Of a stretch of DNA of 64,000 nucleotides, positions 25,179 through 33,882 are shown one piece after another (positions within the stretch are counted from its first letter, which is position 1; each line of letters begins with the position of its first letter). Where the stretch lies: positions 3,911 to 67,910 of the forward strand of contig QFQQ01000034.1 of the NCBI GenBank assembly GCA_003243445.1, in the 5' to 3' direction. Below the pieces are notes generated by a model. It made no database searches. It was not told where the DNA came from and worked only from the letters and a program-made list of their open reading frames with translations. The translations under genes and the position numbers were made by a program. Origin of the DNA: Citrobacter freundii (GTDB taxonomy: Bacteria > Bacteroidota > Bacteroidia > Chitinophagales > Chitinophagaceae).

Positions 25179-28100
25179 ATGAGAAGAGTTCTCCGGTTGT
25201 TAGTAGCCTCCTTGCTGTTTCTGTTCCTCCTTCCACCGGCTTTGATGGCCCAGGATAGAACGATCACAGGTACCGTGCTAGCTGATGACAACAAGACACC
25301 TTTATCTGGAGTAACTGTTACGGTAAAGGGAACCCAACGCAAAACCCAAACCGATGCGAACGGTGCATTCTCCATCCGCATCAACACAGGCGAAACCCTG
25401 CAATTCACTTATGTTGGCAGAGAGTCGCGCGAGGTAAAGCCTGACGGGAATGCCATCTCTGTATCATTGAGTAAAGCAGAAAACACCATGGAAGAAGTGG
25501 TAGTGACTGCTATGGACATCAAGCGGAATCCGAGAGAGCTTGGCTATTCAGCACAGAAAGTCAATGGAGCAGAAGTTGCCCAGACGCAACGTGAAAACTT
25601 CCTGAACGGTCTCGCAGGCCGTGTAGCTGGTTTGACCGTAAACCCTACGGGTGGACAAGCCGGTGCATCTACCGCTATTGTGTTGCGCGGTTTTAACTCC
25701 ATGGCGCTGGATAATCAGCCACTTTTCGTGATAGATGGAGTGATCGTTGACAATTCTACGATGAATGAGACGAGTATTTCCAACACAGGCCTTGGTCTTG
25801 TAGAAAACTCTGCCCGAAATGTCAACCAGACATCAAACAGAAGCGGTGACTACACCAATCGTATCGCGGATCTTAACCCGAATGATATTGAAAGCTATAC
25901 GATCCTGAAAGGACCTGAAGCAACGGCTCTTTATGGAAGCCAGGCCAGTTCCGGCGCGATCATCATCACCACAAAGAAAGGCAAAACCAACGGCCAGTTC
26001 AGCTTGAATTATGACAATGCTTTCAGGGTCTCTTCCCTGACAAGACTTCCCGATTATTCCACTCAATGGAGCAGTGGCTTCAATGGACAGCCGGCTAATA
26101 ACTTTTATTACTTTGGGCCGAAAGTTACCGATCGCACTTATGATAATGTCGGAGCCTTTTTCAAAAAAGGTTTCTCCCAAAGCCATAATCTCAGCGGCGA
26201 CTGGGGAAACAAAGTCACCAGTTTCCGTGCTTCCGGTTCATTCTTTGACCAGTCTGGCGTAGTGCCTGAAAATAAATACCAGCGCATCACCGGCCGCATC
26301 AGCAATAATACGAAGATTGGCAAGTATGTGGAGATCACTCCTTCCATCACGTATAGCCGAGCCACTAATGACCGCCCTAAAAGAGGAGCTGGCAGCTACC
26401 TCCTCAACCTGCTTCTTTGGCCAAGGGATTATGATGTGAAGGATTATATGTCCGCCGATGGAGGCAAGCAAACGCTTTTCTTTGCGAATCCCAATGATGA
26501 AATAGACAATCCTTTCTTCAGCGTATACAACAACAAAGGATATGATGTGACTAATCGTTATGTAGCGACTATGGGTATCAACATCACTCCTTTCGAGTGG
26601 CTGCGTATATCCGGTCGTTTCGGGTATGATCACTTCAATACGGACGGATGGTCATTCTATCATCCTCTCTCCTCTATCCTTGGAAGAGGAACAGGTGGAC
26701 AGCAGGACAACTATTATACCCGCTACAATGGATATAACCATACTATCACGGCAACGGCCAATAAGAACTTTGGCAAATTCGGTGCACGCGTTCTTGTAGG
26801 TACCATGTGGCAGGACTATAAGCGCGAAATGTATTCCATGTACGGAACAAACATCGTGGACTCTATTAATTCAGCCGGCAAAATGGTAAAGAATGGCCAG
26901 GAGGTCTCCATGGCGCAGGTAGCCGCCTGGATGGGTGACAGTTCACGCACACGTCCTTCCACCCGTCAATACCTGAACCGGGCACTAAAAAATCCTGGTG
27001 ACTTTAACTATCAGCTCAACAGACAACTCGCTTATTTTGGTGAGGTTTCGGTCAATTATGACAATATGATCTTCCTGACCTATTCCCACCGGTTTGAATC
27101 GTCTTCTATCTTCCCGAAAGATTTTCGGAACTATAACTATCCCGCGGGAAGCCTTAGCCTGATCATGAGCGATATCATACCGGGCATTAAAGGATCAGTC
27201 CTTAGCTATTGGAAGCTCCGGTCTTCATTAGCCAGTACAGCAAGATCAAGTGCGCCGTATGCCAACCAGTCTGTATTCACTAATTCACTTTCAAGCGGCA
27301 CTGGCTACTACTACGGCTTTAACAACAATAACTTTTTCCTGGAGCCGGAAATCCAGCAAACTTATGAGCTCGGTACAGAACTCAGGCTCTTCAAGAGCAA
27401 GCTTGGGCTGGAGGTTACCTATTATAACACGTATAACAAAAAGCAGATTGCCGAAAACTTCCGCGCCAGTTATGGCACAGGATACGTGCTGAATACACTT
27501 AACGTGGGAAGTACGCGCAATGAAGGTGTGGAAGTGGTGCTGGACCTGAATGCGGTGAACAGCCGCACATTAAGATGGGACACTCGTTTCAACTTTAATA
27601 AAATGTGGAACCGCGTGGTATCACTGCCTGCGAACGTACCGGAATTCTATATTTCCGATACCTGGGTATTTGGCAACGCGCGTGGCGGGCTTGTTGTGGG
27701 CGGACCCACTACCGCTATCACCGCTTATGGTTATGCACGCAATAACGCCGGTCAGATCCTGATCGATCCGGGAACAGGTTTACCACTGATCGACCAGAAC
27801 TTCAAAGTGTATGGCGATCGCAATCCTGACTTCGTTGTAGGCTGGCAGAATACCCTTCGTTCCGGCAACTGGGGACTTAGCTTCCTTTGGGACCTGAGAA
27901 TTGGTGGAGATATCTTCAATGCCACTGACATGTATCTCACTACGCGCGGCGCCAGTGTCCGCACGGACGATCGCCTTACGCCAAGGATCGTAACGGGTGT
28001 GCTGAAAGATGGCCTGGAGAATACCGCCACTCCAACAAACAACACCATTGTTGTTACACCTGCATATAACGATCAGTTCTATGCCCGTTCAGGTGGCGCA

Positions 28101-28394
28101 ACAGGTATGCCTGAAGAAGAGTTCATTGAGCATAACATCAACTGGTTCCGCCTGCGGGATATCACTCTTTCCTACAACTTCCCTCAATCAATGCTGAGCA
28201 GATGGAAGTTGTTCAAGTCGTTCGGTTTGTTTGTGACCGGTAACGACCTCCTGCTGTTCTCCAATTATTCCGGAGCTGATCCGGCTGTAAGTGCTAACGG
28301 TGCCGGAACAAGAGGTGTTGGTGGCTGGGGATTTGATTATGGAAACATTGCCACACCTATCAGTTTCAACTTTGGCTTGAGGGCTGGCTTCTAA
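25179..28394 (+). CDS. SusC/RagA family TonB-linked outer-membrane transporter
   Basis: A 1,071-residue outer-membrane porin that imports ligand captured by its SusD partner, powered by TonB. The ATG at 25179 starts a signal peptide (MRRVLRLLVASLLFLFLLPP, then ALMAQ). It continues with a carboxypeptidase-regulatory-like domain (ITGTVLADDNKTPLSGVTVT, about 28-105), a TonB box region (MEEVVVTA, about 108), the plug domain with NPTGGQAG, FVIDGV and the SusC signature LKGPEATALYGSQASSGAII, and a C-terminal barrel ending in FNFGLRAGF. Upstream in-frame ATGs are rejected because they overlap the DeoR gene. The next gene, 24 bp away, is susD. Confidence 0.95.
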   Translation: MRRVLRLLVASLLFLFLLPPALMAQDRTITGTVLADDNKTPLSGVTVTVKGTQRKTQTDANGAFSIRINTGETLQFTYVGRESREVKPDGNAISVSLSKAENTMEEVVVTAMDIKRNPRELGYSAQKVNGAEVAQTQRENFLNGLAGRVAGLTVNPTGGQAGASTAIVLRGFNSMALDNQPLFVIDGVIVDNSTMNETSISNTGLGLVENSARNVNQTSNRSGDYTNRIADLNPNDIESYTILKGPEATALYGSQASSGAIIITTKKGKTNGQFSLNYDNAFRVSSLTRLPDYSTQWSSGFNGQPANNFYYFGPKVTDRTYDNVGAFFKKGFSQSHNLSGDWGNKVTSFRASGSFFDQSGVVPENKYQRITGRISNNTKIGKYVEITPSITYSRATNDRPKRGAGSYLLNLLLWPRDYDVKDYMSADGGKQTLFFANPNDEIDNPFFSVYNNKGYDVTNRYVATMGINITPFEWLRISGRFGYDHFNTDGWSFYHPLSSILGRGTGGQQDNYYTRYNGYNHTITATANKNFGKFGARVLVGTMWQDYKREMYSMYGTNIVDSINSAGKMVKNGQEVSMAQVAAWMGDSSRTRPSTRQYLNRALKNPGDFNYQLNRQLAYFGEVSVNYDNMIFLTYSHRFESSSIFPKDFRNYNYPAGSLSLIMSDIIPGIKGSVLSYWKLRSSLASTARSSAPYANQSVFTNSLSSGTGYYYGFNNNNFFLEPEIQQTYELGTELRLFKSKLGLEVTYYNTYNKKQIAENFRASYGTGYVLNTLNVGSTRNEGVEVVLDLNAVNSRTLRWDTRFNFNKMWNRVVSLPANVPEFYISDTWVFGNARGGLVVGGPTTAITAYGYARNNAGQILIDPGTGLPLIDQNFKVYGDRNPDFVVGWQNTLRSGNWGLSFLWDLRIGGDIFNATDMYLTTRGASVRTDDRLTPRIVTGVLKDGLENTATPTNNTIVVTPAYNDQFYARSGGATGMPEEEFIEHNINWFRLRDITLSYNFPQSMLSRWKLFKSFGLFVTGNDLLLFSNYSGADPAVSANGAGTRGVGGWGFDYGNIATPISFNFGLRAGF

Positions 28395-28418
28395 AAAAAG
28401 ATCATTAAAAAAAACATT

Positions 28419-30074
28419 ATGAAACATATATTCAAGATAACCGGTTCTATTTGTACGGCTGCGATCATTGCTGCAGGCTGTACAAAGAAGATCGATGAGG
28501 CTTACGCAAACCCGAACGCTGACGTGCGTGTGCCCGTGGAGCAGCTTTTGCCCAATATGATCGCTACCATGGCTACCAACGGAGCAGGGCACGGTCCGCA
28601 AAACGATATCCGTTTTATCGGGAAATACATCCAGAATTTTGTGTTTTACGCATCCGGCGGCCGCTATGATCAAATGGGTGGTACAACTGGAACCAGTGAT
28701 AATGCTGCATCCATCTGGAGGACGCATTTTTATGATCTCGGTCAGAACGTTCTCAAAATGATCGAGTGGGCGTCCGAAGAAAAAAAGTGGGATTACGCCG
28801 GTGTGGGAAAATCCATTCTTGCCTGGAGCTGGCTAACGTTGTCCGATTATCACGGAGAAGTGATCTCGGTAAATGAAGCGTTCAATACCAGTGCGCTGAC
28901 CTTTTCTTATGGAACACAGGAGGAAGTGTACAACCATGTAAAGCAGCTCTGTTATGAAGCGCTTGAGCTGCTGAACAAGACAGGTGATGGTGCCAATCAG
29001 GCCAATCTTGCCAAGGGAGATGCTTATTTCTATAATGGTGATGTGGAAAAATGGAAGAAATTCACCAATGGAGTGATGGCAAGATTATACAATCACCTCA
29101 GCAATAAAAGCATTTACAATGCAGATTCGGTAGTTTATTATTGCAACCGCTCAATTCTTACCAATGCAGATAATGGCCTGGTAAAGTTTGCGAATACCGG
29201 CGTAAGCGGTACAGCCAATTTCTTTGGACCGCTCCGGAATAACCTGAGCAGTACGGTGATCGGCACTGAAACAGCGATCCGTCAGTCTTCATTCATTGCC
29301 AATCTTCTTTCCGGCAAGAATAACGCATTTCTTAATGCAGCAGATCCGAGGGCATGGTACCTGATCAGACCTAACACCAACAATACGTTTGTAGGACTGG
29401 ATCCGAATAAAGGCCAGACCGTGATCGCCGCAAATGACAGACCCGAGAGCTTCTTTGGGGCAAGCCAGGCGGGAGGCGCCAACAACGTAGCGCCCGCTAA
29501 TGACAACAACTGCCGGTATATCTTTAAGAATGCATCCCCCTTCCCCATAATGACCGCAGCTGAGATCCAGTTCATCAAAGCTGAAGCATTATTGCGCAAG
29601 GGTGACCGCACAGGCGCATTGGCCGCATACAAAGAAGGCATCTCGCAAAACTTTGACATGCTTACTTCCGTGTATCAAACCAGTGTTCCCGCAGATAAGT
29701 TCATTACAAGTACTATGAAGAATGATTTCCTGAACAACACAACAGTAGTGCCTGCAGCGGCGACCGATCTGACTCTCACCAAGATCATGCTCCAGAAATA
29801 TATCGCTTTATATATTCATGGTGCGTGTGAGACATGGACGGACATGCGTCGCTTTCATTATACTGACACGGATCCGGCAACCGGCCAACAGGTATATCGT
29901 GATTTCGCGCCGCCGTCTGGTACTGATCTGAATCCTGACAATGGCGGACAGTTGGTATATCGCGTACGCCCGCGCTACAATTCCGAATACGTCTGGAACC
30001 TCAAGGAACTTGAGCGCATCGGGGCAACCGCAGCCAATTATCACACGAAAAAATGCTGGTTCTCCGAACCATAA
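28419..30074 (+). CDS. SusD/RagB-like nutrient-binding lipoprotein
   Basis: A 551-residue surface lipoprotein with lipobox IIAAGC (Cys21). N-terminal TPR-like helices (IWRTHFYDLGQNVLKMIEWA, VGKSILAWSWLTLSDYHGEV) and later FPIMTAAEIQFIKAEALLRK, ALAAYKEGI and ETWTDMRRF are typical of the SusD-like/SusD-like_2 group. It caps the SusC channel and binds the substrate. The substrate cannot be read from the sequence, because no glycoside hydrolase or peptidase gene is in the cluster. Confidence 0.92.
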   Translation: MKHIFKITGSICTAAIIAAGCTKKIDEAYANPNADVRVPVEQLLPNMIATMATNGAGHGPQNDIRFIGKYIQNFVFYASGGRYDQMGGTTGTSDNAASIWRTHFYDLGQNVLKMIEWASEEKKWDYAGVGKSILAWSWLTLSDYHGEVISVNEAFNTSALTFSYGTQEEVYNHVKQLCYEALELLNKTGDGANQANLAKGDAYFYNGDVEKWKKFTNGVMARLYNHLSNKSIYNADSVVYYCNRSILTNADNGLVKFANTGVSGTANFFGPLRNNLSSTVIGTETAIRQSSFIANLLSGKNNAFLNAADPRAWYLIRPNTNNTFVGLDPNKGQTVIAANDRPESFFGASQAGGANNVAPANDNNCRYIFKNASPFPIMTAAEIQFIKAEALLRKGDRTGALAAYKEGISQNFDMLTSVYQTSVPADKFITSTMKNDFLNNTTVVPAAATDLTLTKIMLQKYIALYIHGACETWTDMRRFHYTDTDPATGQQVYRDFAPPSGTDLNPDNGGQLVYRVRPRYNSEYVWNLKELERIGATAANYHTKKCWFSEP

Positions 30075-30095
30075 CTGATCAACTAAACTTATACA

Positions 30096-30812
30096 ATGAA
30101 AAAGACATTCTATATACCAACAGGACTAATGATCTTTGCCGGATTACTGATGCTTTCCTGTGGCCGGCACGCAGATCAGTTGCTTCCACAGCAAACGAAT
30201 CTCAGCACTTCGAGCTCCGTACAGTTGTTTAACGCGATTGTAGGAAGTAACAGGAATTTCCTGTATGTGGACGGCCAGAAAATAAGCGGGGCAGCAATGG
30301 CCTATGGGTCTTCATTCCCTCTTGTCAACAGTAACTTTGCTGTGCCTTACGGCAAAAGATCTTTTATCATAAAAGATACACTGCCTGCCACCACGCAGGT
30401 GCCCCTGAACTTTGTTGCAGACCTTGGACTGCGGGAAAAGTATACCATTTTTGCGTATGACACCATCACCGCACCGAAATACAAGATTGTTAAGAACGAT
30501 ATCGTGATCCCTTATGATACCACGGCCCGGATACGGTTCGCTAATTTTCTTCGGTCCAACCCGTCAATACCTGCGGTTGACTTTTACTCTGTGAAAAGAG
30601 GGGCCAATGTGGCATCGGGTGTAACGCCTACAAGCGTGACAACCTTCATGCCGTATGCAAGCTTGTCGAACGATACAATAATCGTACGGCTCGCCGGTTC
30701 CAACGGGATCATAGCCCAGGTGAACGGTATGTCACTGACGGAAAAAAGAAGCTACACAATGGTCGTTCGCGGAGGAAATACCCGCAGCGTATCTTTTTTC
30801 CCCAATGATTGA
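30096..30812 (+). CDS. DUF4397 domain lipoprotein
   Basis: A 238-residue lipoprotein (lipobox LLMLSC, Cys near 22). The segment VQLFNAIVGSNRNFLYVDGQ through LVNSNFAVPYGKRSFIIKD resembles the repeated beta-sandwich of DUF4397, with a second similar half (RIRFANFLRSNPSIPAVDFY through SYTMVVRGG). It is 21 bp after susD and probably the third gene of that operon; it may help present or bind the ligand. Ends at a strong shared terminator. Confidence 0.75.
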   Translation: MKKTFYIPTGLMIFAGLLMLSCGRHADQLLPQQTNLSTSSSVQLFNAIVGSNRNFLYVDGQKISGAAMAYGSSFPLVNSNFAVPYGKRSFIIKDTLPATTQVPLNFVADLGLREKYTIFAYDTITAPKYKIVKNDIVIPYDTTARIRFANFLRSNPSIPAVDFYSVKRGANVASGVTPTSVTTFMPYASLSNDTIIVRLAGSNGIIAQVNGMSLTEKRSYTMVVRGGNTRSVSFFPND

Positions 30813-30837
30813 TGTGTAACCGGTAATATGGCATTTA

Positions 30838-30876
30838 ACAAACAAGGCCAGTCCCATAAAGACCGGCCTTGTTTGT
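30838..30876. terminator. bidirectional terminator between the SusCD operon and spmAB
   Basis: ACAAACAAGGCC (30838-30849) pairs perfectly with GGCCTTGTTTGT (30865-30876), with a 15-nt loop, between convergent stop codons at 30812 and 30923. Confidence 0.8.
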
Positions 30877-30922
30877 ATAGTGACTTCGAAACTATGCATT
30901 CCCATTGAAGTACATCCTTCGA

Positions 30923-32338
30923 TCAGGCCACATTTCCGAAGAACAAATAACAAAGAAATATCGCTGTAATGATGCCGACCAGATCTGCCAGCAGCATCGC
31001 TCCTATTGAATACCGCGTATTTTTTATGCCGACAGCGCCGAAATAAACTGCGATCACATAGAAGGTTGTATCGGAAGATCCCTGCAAGATCGCAGACAGA
31101 TATCCCGGGAATGAATCAGCGCCATAGGCATTCATCGTATCGATCATCATTCCTCTCGCACCGCTTCCGCTCAGCGGCTTGATAAGTGCGGTGGGAAGGC
31201 CATCTACAAAACGTGTATCGGTCCCAAGCGCGGCAAACAATGATTTCAATCCGCTGATAACAATATCAAATGTACCGCTGTTGCGCAGCAAACTGATCGC
31301 CACAAGCATCCCTACAAGATAAGGTATGATCCGCACGGCTACTTCAAACCCTGATTTTGCTCCTTCCACAAACGCATCGAAGATGTTGATCTTTTTATAC
31401 AGCGCACCAAGTATGATCAGTAAGAAGATCAGGAGTATGATCCCGTTGCTGAGTACACCTGAAAATGCTTTCAGATCCTCAGTGCTGAGCGATACGAGAT
31501 AAAGCACCAGCAATGCGATCACGGCAGAGATGCCAAGGATCCAAAGCAGGATCGTCTTTTGAAAGATATTGATCTTTTGCCTAAATGAAACAATGAATAA
31601 AGCAGCCATCGTTGCCACAAAAGTGGCGATCATACAGGGAACAAATATATCCGTTGGGTTTGCTGCGGGGTTCTTTAGCGAAGCTCTTACCGCAATGATC
31701 GCAACGGGGATCAACGTGAGACCGGATGCGTGCAAACACAGGAACATGATCTGTGCATTTGAAGCGCGGTCCTTCAAAGGATTGATCTCCTGTAAGCTTT
31801 CCATCGCTTTTATCCCGAATGGTGTGGCGGCATTATCCAGTCCAAGAAGGTTGGCCGAGAAATTCATCATCATATGTCCCATCGCAGGATGGTCTCTCGG
31901 CACATCCGGAAAGATCTTTGAAAAGAATGGTCCGATGATCCGCGACATGAAACGCACACCGCCTGCTTTCTCGGCAATGCTCATGAAGCCCATGAACAGG
32001 GCCATGATACCGATCAGTCCGATACAGATCTCTACCGCGCCCTTACACGTGTCGATGATGCCATTGGAAGGAAGCAACCGGAACTGGCGGAACTCTCCCT
32101 CCGCTGTTCTGTAGACACGGTCATTATCCCAGACCGCCACTTTATCGTGCTGCAGCTGCGTGATCACCGCAGCGGGAACCCTGGCAGAATCCACCGCCCG
32201 GGCATACACTGTGTCCGTATTCTTGCCGGTCACCAGCATACTGAATATCTGTTTCTGTTCCGGCTGAAAAGTAAAACGAACGCTTGCAACCAGGATGGAA
32301 ATGATGATGAACGCGGACCAGATCCTGCTAAGGGCCAT
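30923..32338 (-). CDS. SpmA-SpmB fusion, nucleoside-recognition (Gate) membrane protein
   Basis: A 471-residue inner-membrane protein that joins two Gate domains. The first half has the SpmA-type segment MGHMMMNFSANLLGLDNAAT plus PFGIKAMESLQEIN (about 156-190). The second half has the SpmB-type segment GFEVAVRIIPYLVGMLVAIS and ALIKPLSGSGARGMM, then ILQGSSDTTFYVIAVYFGAV. In spore-formers SpmA and SpmB are separate and affect spore-core dehydration. This organism is not expected to sporulate, and the role here is unknown; transport or sensing of a nucleoside-like compound is only suggested by the domain name. A signal-anchor helix lies at the N-terminus, and a hydrophilic region (about 30-80) is probably periplasmic. 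Confidence 0.88.
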   Translation of the reverse strand: MALSRIWSAFIIISILVASVRFTFQPEQKQIFSMLVTGKNTDTVYARAVDSARVPAAVITQLQHDKVAVWDNDRVYRTAEGEFRQFRLLPSNGIIDTCKGAVEICIGLIGIMALFMGFMSIAEKAGGVRFMSRIIGPFFSKIFPDVPRDHPAMGHMMMNFSANLLGLDNAATPFGIKAMESLQEINPLKDRASNAQIMFLCLHASGLTLIPVAIIAVRASLKNPAANPTDIFVPCMIATFVATMAALFIVSFRQKINIFQKTILLWILGISAVIALLVLYLVSLSTEDLKAFSGVLSNGIILLIFLLIILGALYKKINIFDAFVEGAKSGFEVAVRIIPYLVGMLVAISLLRNSGTFDIVISGLKSLFAALGTDTRFVDGLPTALIKPLSGSGARGMMIDTMNAYGADSFPGYLSAILQGSSDTTFYVIAVYFGAVGIKNTRYSIGAMLLADLVGIITAIFLCYLFFGNVA

Positions 32339-32393
32339 GAAGTTATTGATTGGGTTAGAGGGATGAAGGTAATAAAAGTTTGAGAGGGAGTGA

Positions 32394-32594
32394 AAGGTTT
32401 GAGAGGTTTGATAGGTTTGAGAGGTAAGAGAGACCGCAGACCACGGACCGCCGACCGCAGACGTGAACTATAATTGAATGGCGTTCGGTTTTAGGAAATC
32501 AATTGTTTCGTTAATAAATAGAAAGATCCGTTCCTGAGACTGGTACCGTGGTCTGCGGTCCGTGGTCTGCGGTCTCACTTAAACCTCTGAAACC
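32394..32594. repeat. family E inverted repeat nested in family C-like arms
   Basis: Inner family E arms at 32430-32462 (GAGACCGCAGACCACGGACC) and about 32547-32576 (GGTCTGCGGTCCGTGGTCTG) are complementary over about 29 bp around an 85-nt spacer. Outside them lie GGTTTGAGA units (32395-32425) and AAACCTCTGAAACCC (32580-32594), which are family C-like. The location is between divergent genes (spmAB and ychF), so it cannot be a terminator for either. Confidence 0.85.
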
Positions 32595-32618
32595 CGCCCC
32601 TCCCTTCTCATTTTTGCC

Positions 32619-32626
32619 TATCTTTG
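32619..32626 (+). promoter_or_regulatory. -7 promoter box of ychF
   Basis: TATCTTTG, an exact TAnnTTTG match, 24 bp upstream of the ychF ATG and 24 bp after the last family C-like unit. Confidence 0.6.
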
Positions 32627-32650
32627 CGCCTCTTTAAACAAACAACCCGT

Positions 32651-33748
32651 ATGGCTTTACAAGCAGGAATCGTCGGATTGCCGAATGTTGGAAAATCAAC
32701 TTTATTTAACGCGGTGAGTAACAGTGCGAAAGCGCAGGCCAGTAACTATCGCTTTTGTACGATCGACCCGAATGTGGGGTTGGTGGATGTACCGGATGAG
32801 CGTTTGAAAAAACTGGCGGAGCTGGTTGTACCGGACAAGATCGTGCCTACACAGATCGAGATCGTGGATATCGCAGGCCTTGTGCGTGGTGCCAGTAAAG
32901 GTGAAGGCCTGGGCAATAAATTCCTGGGTAATATCCGTGAAGTGGATGCGATCATTCATGTGATCCGTTGTTTTGAAGATGAGAATATCCTTCGTGATGA
33001 AGGTGCTATCAATCCGGTAGGTGACAAGGAAATCATCGATACAGAACTTCAGTTGAAAGACCTGGACAGCGTGGAAAAAAAGATCTCCAAAACGGAAAAG
33101 CAGGCCCGTACTGATCCGAAGATGAAAGCTGAACTGGAAGTGCTGCAACGTTGTAAAGCGCACCTTGAACAGGGAAAGAGCATTCGTGAACTGGATCTTT
33201 CCAAAGAAGAAAAAGTGGCGATCGCTGATCTGTTCCTGCTGACCGACAAACCGGTGCTGTATGTAGCTAATGTTGATGAAGCGTCAATGCACACGGGCAA
33301 TAAATTCTCTGAGGCACTTAAAGAGTCTGTCAAAAAAGAGAAGGCTGAAGTGATCATCATGAACAATAACATTGAAGCGCAGATCGCGGAAATGGAAAGT
33401 CCTGATGATAAAGCCCTCTTCATGGAAGAATACCAGATGAAAGAACCGGCGCTTGATCGTTTGATCCATTCCGCCTACCGCTTATTGAATCTGTATACGT
33501 ACTTCACTGCCGGTGTACAGGAAGTCCGCGCATGGACGATCCACCAGGGCTGGAAAGCTCCGCAGGCTGCCGGTGTGATCCACACAGATTTTGAAAAAGG
33601 ATTTATCAAAGCCGAAGTGATCAGCTATGCCGATTACATACAATATGGCTCAGAATCCGCCGCACGTGATGCAGGCAAACTCAGGATTGAAGGAAAGGAA
33701 TATGTTGTGAAAGATGGGGATGTGATGCATTTTAGGTTTAATGTGTAG
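32651..33748 (+). CDS. ychF: redox-regulated ATPase/GTPase YchF (OLA1 family)
   Basis: A 365-residue Obg-family P-loop protein that binds ribosomes and prefers ATP. The ATG at 32651 gives the canonical MALQAGIVGLPNVGKSTLF start; nine extra upstream codons are rejected. Motifs: G1 GLPNVGKST (9-17), G3 DIAGLVRGASKGEGLGN (about 73-89), and the altered G4 position typical of YchF (YVANVDE, about 208-214). The C-terminal TGS-like domain includes LYTYFTAGVQEVRAW and GFIKAEVISYADYI. It is monocistronic, with a perfect 40-bp family C hairpin 21 bp after the stop. Confidence 0.97.
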   Translation: MALQAGIVGLPNVGKSTLFNAVSNSAKAQASNYRFCTIDPNVGLVDVPDERLKKLAELVVPDKIVPTQIEIVDIAGLVRGASKGEGLGNKFLGNIREVDAIIHVIRCFEDENILRDEGAINPVGDKEIIDTELQLKDLDSVEKKISKTEKQARTDPKMKAELEVLQRCKAHLEQGKSIRELDLSKEEKVAIADLFLLTDKPVLYVANVDEASMHTGNKFSEALKESVKKEKAEVIIMNNNIEAQIAEMESPDDKALFMEEYQMKEPALDRLIHSAYRLLNLYTYFTAGVQEVRAWTIHQGWKAPQAAGVIHTDFEKGFIKAEVISYADYIQYGSESAARDAGKLRIEGKEYVVKDGDVMHFRFNV

Positions 33749-33769
33749 CCTTCCGATAGCATAAACTGG

Positions 33770-33872
33770 GGTTCCAGGGGTTTCAAAAGTTCCAGAGGTT
33801 CCAGAGGTTTCGTAACGCGATGATGCGGCGCTAACCTCTGGAACCTCTGGAACTTTTGAAACCCCTGGAACC
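33770..33872. repeat. family C inverted repeat, perfect 40-bp arms
   Basis: Left arm 33770-33809 and right arm 33833-33872 are perfectly complementary over 40 bp with a 23-nt loop. The right arm is followed by TTTTCTTTT. The unit order is GGTTCCAGG, GGTTTCAAA, AGTTCCAGA, GGTTCCAGA, GGTT. It separates the convergent ychF and 33883-37407 genes and would make a very strong terminator-like RNA hairpin. Confidence 0.95.
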
Positions 33873-33882
33873 TTTTCTTTTC

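Noticed and set aside
33770..33872. CRISPR or IS terminal repeats as an explanation of the paired arms
   Set aside because: Units are only 7-9 bp and degenerate with no spacers between them, no cas genes are present, and no transposase or target duplication lies between or beside the arms.
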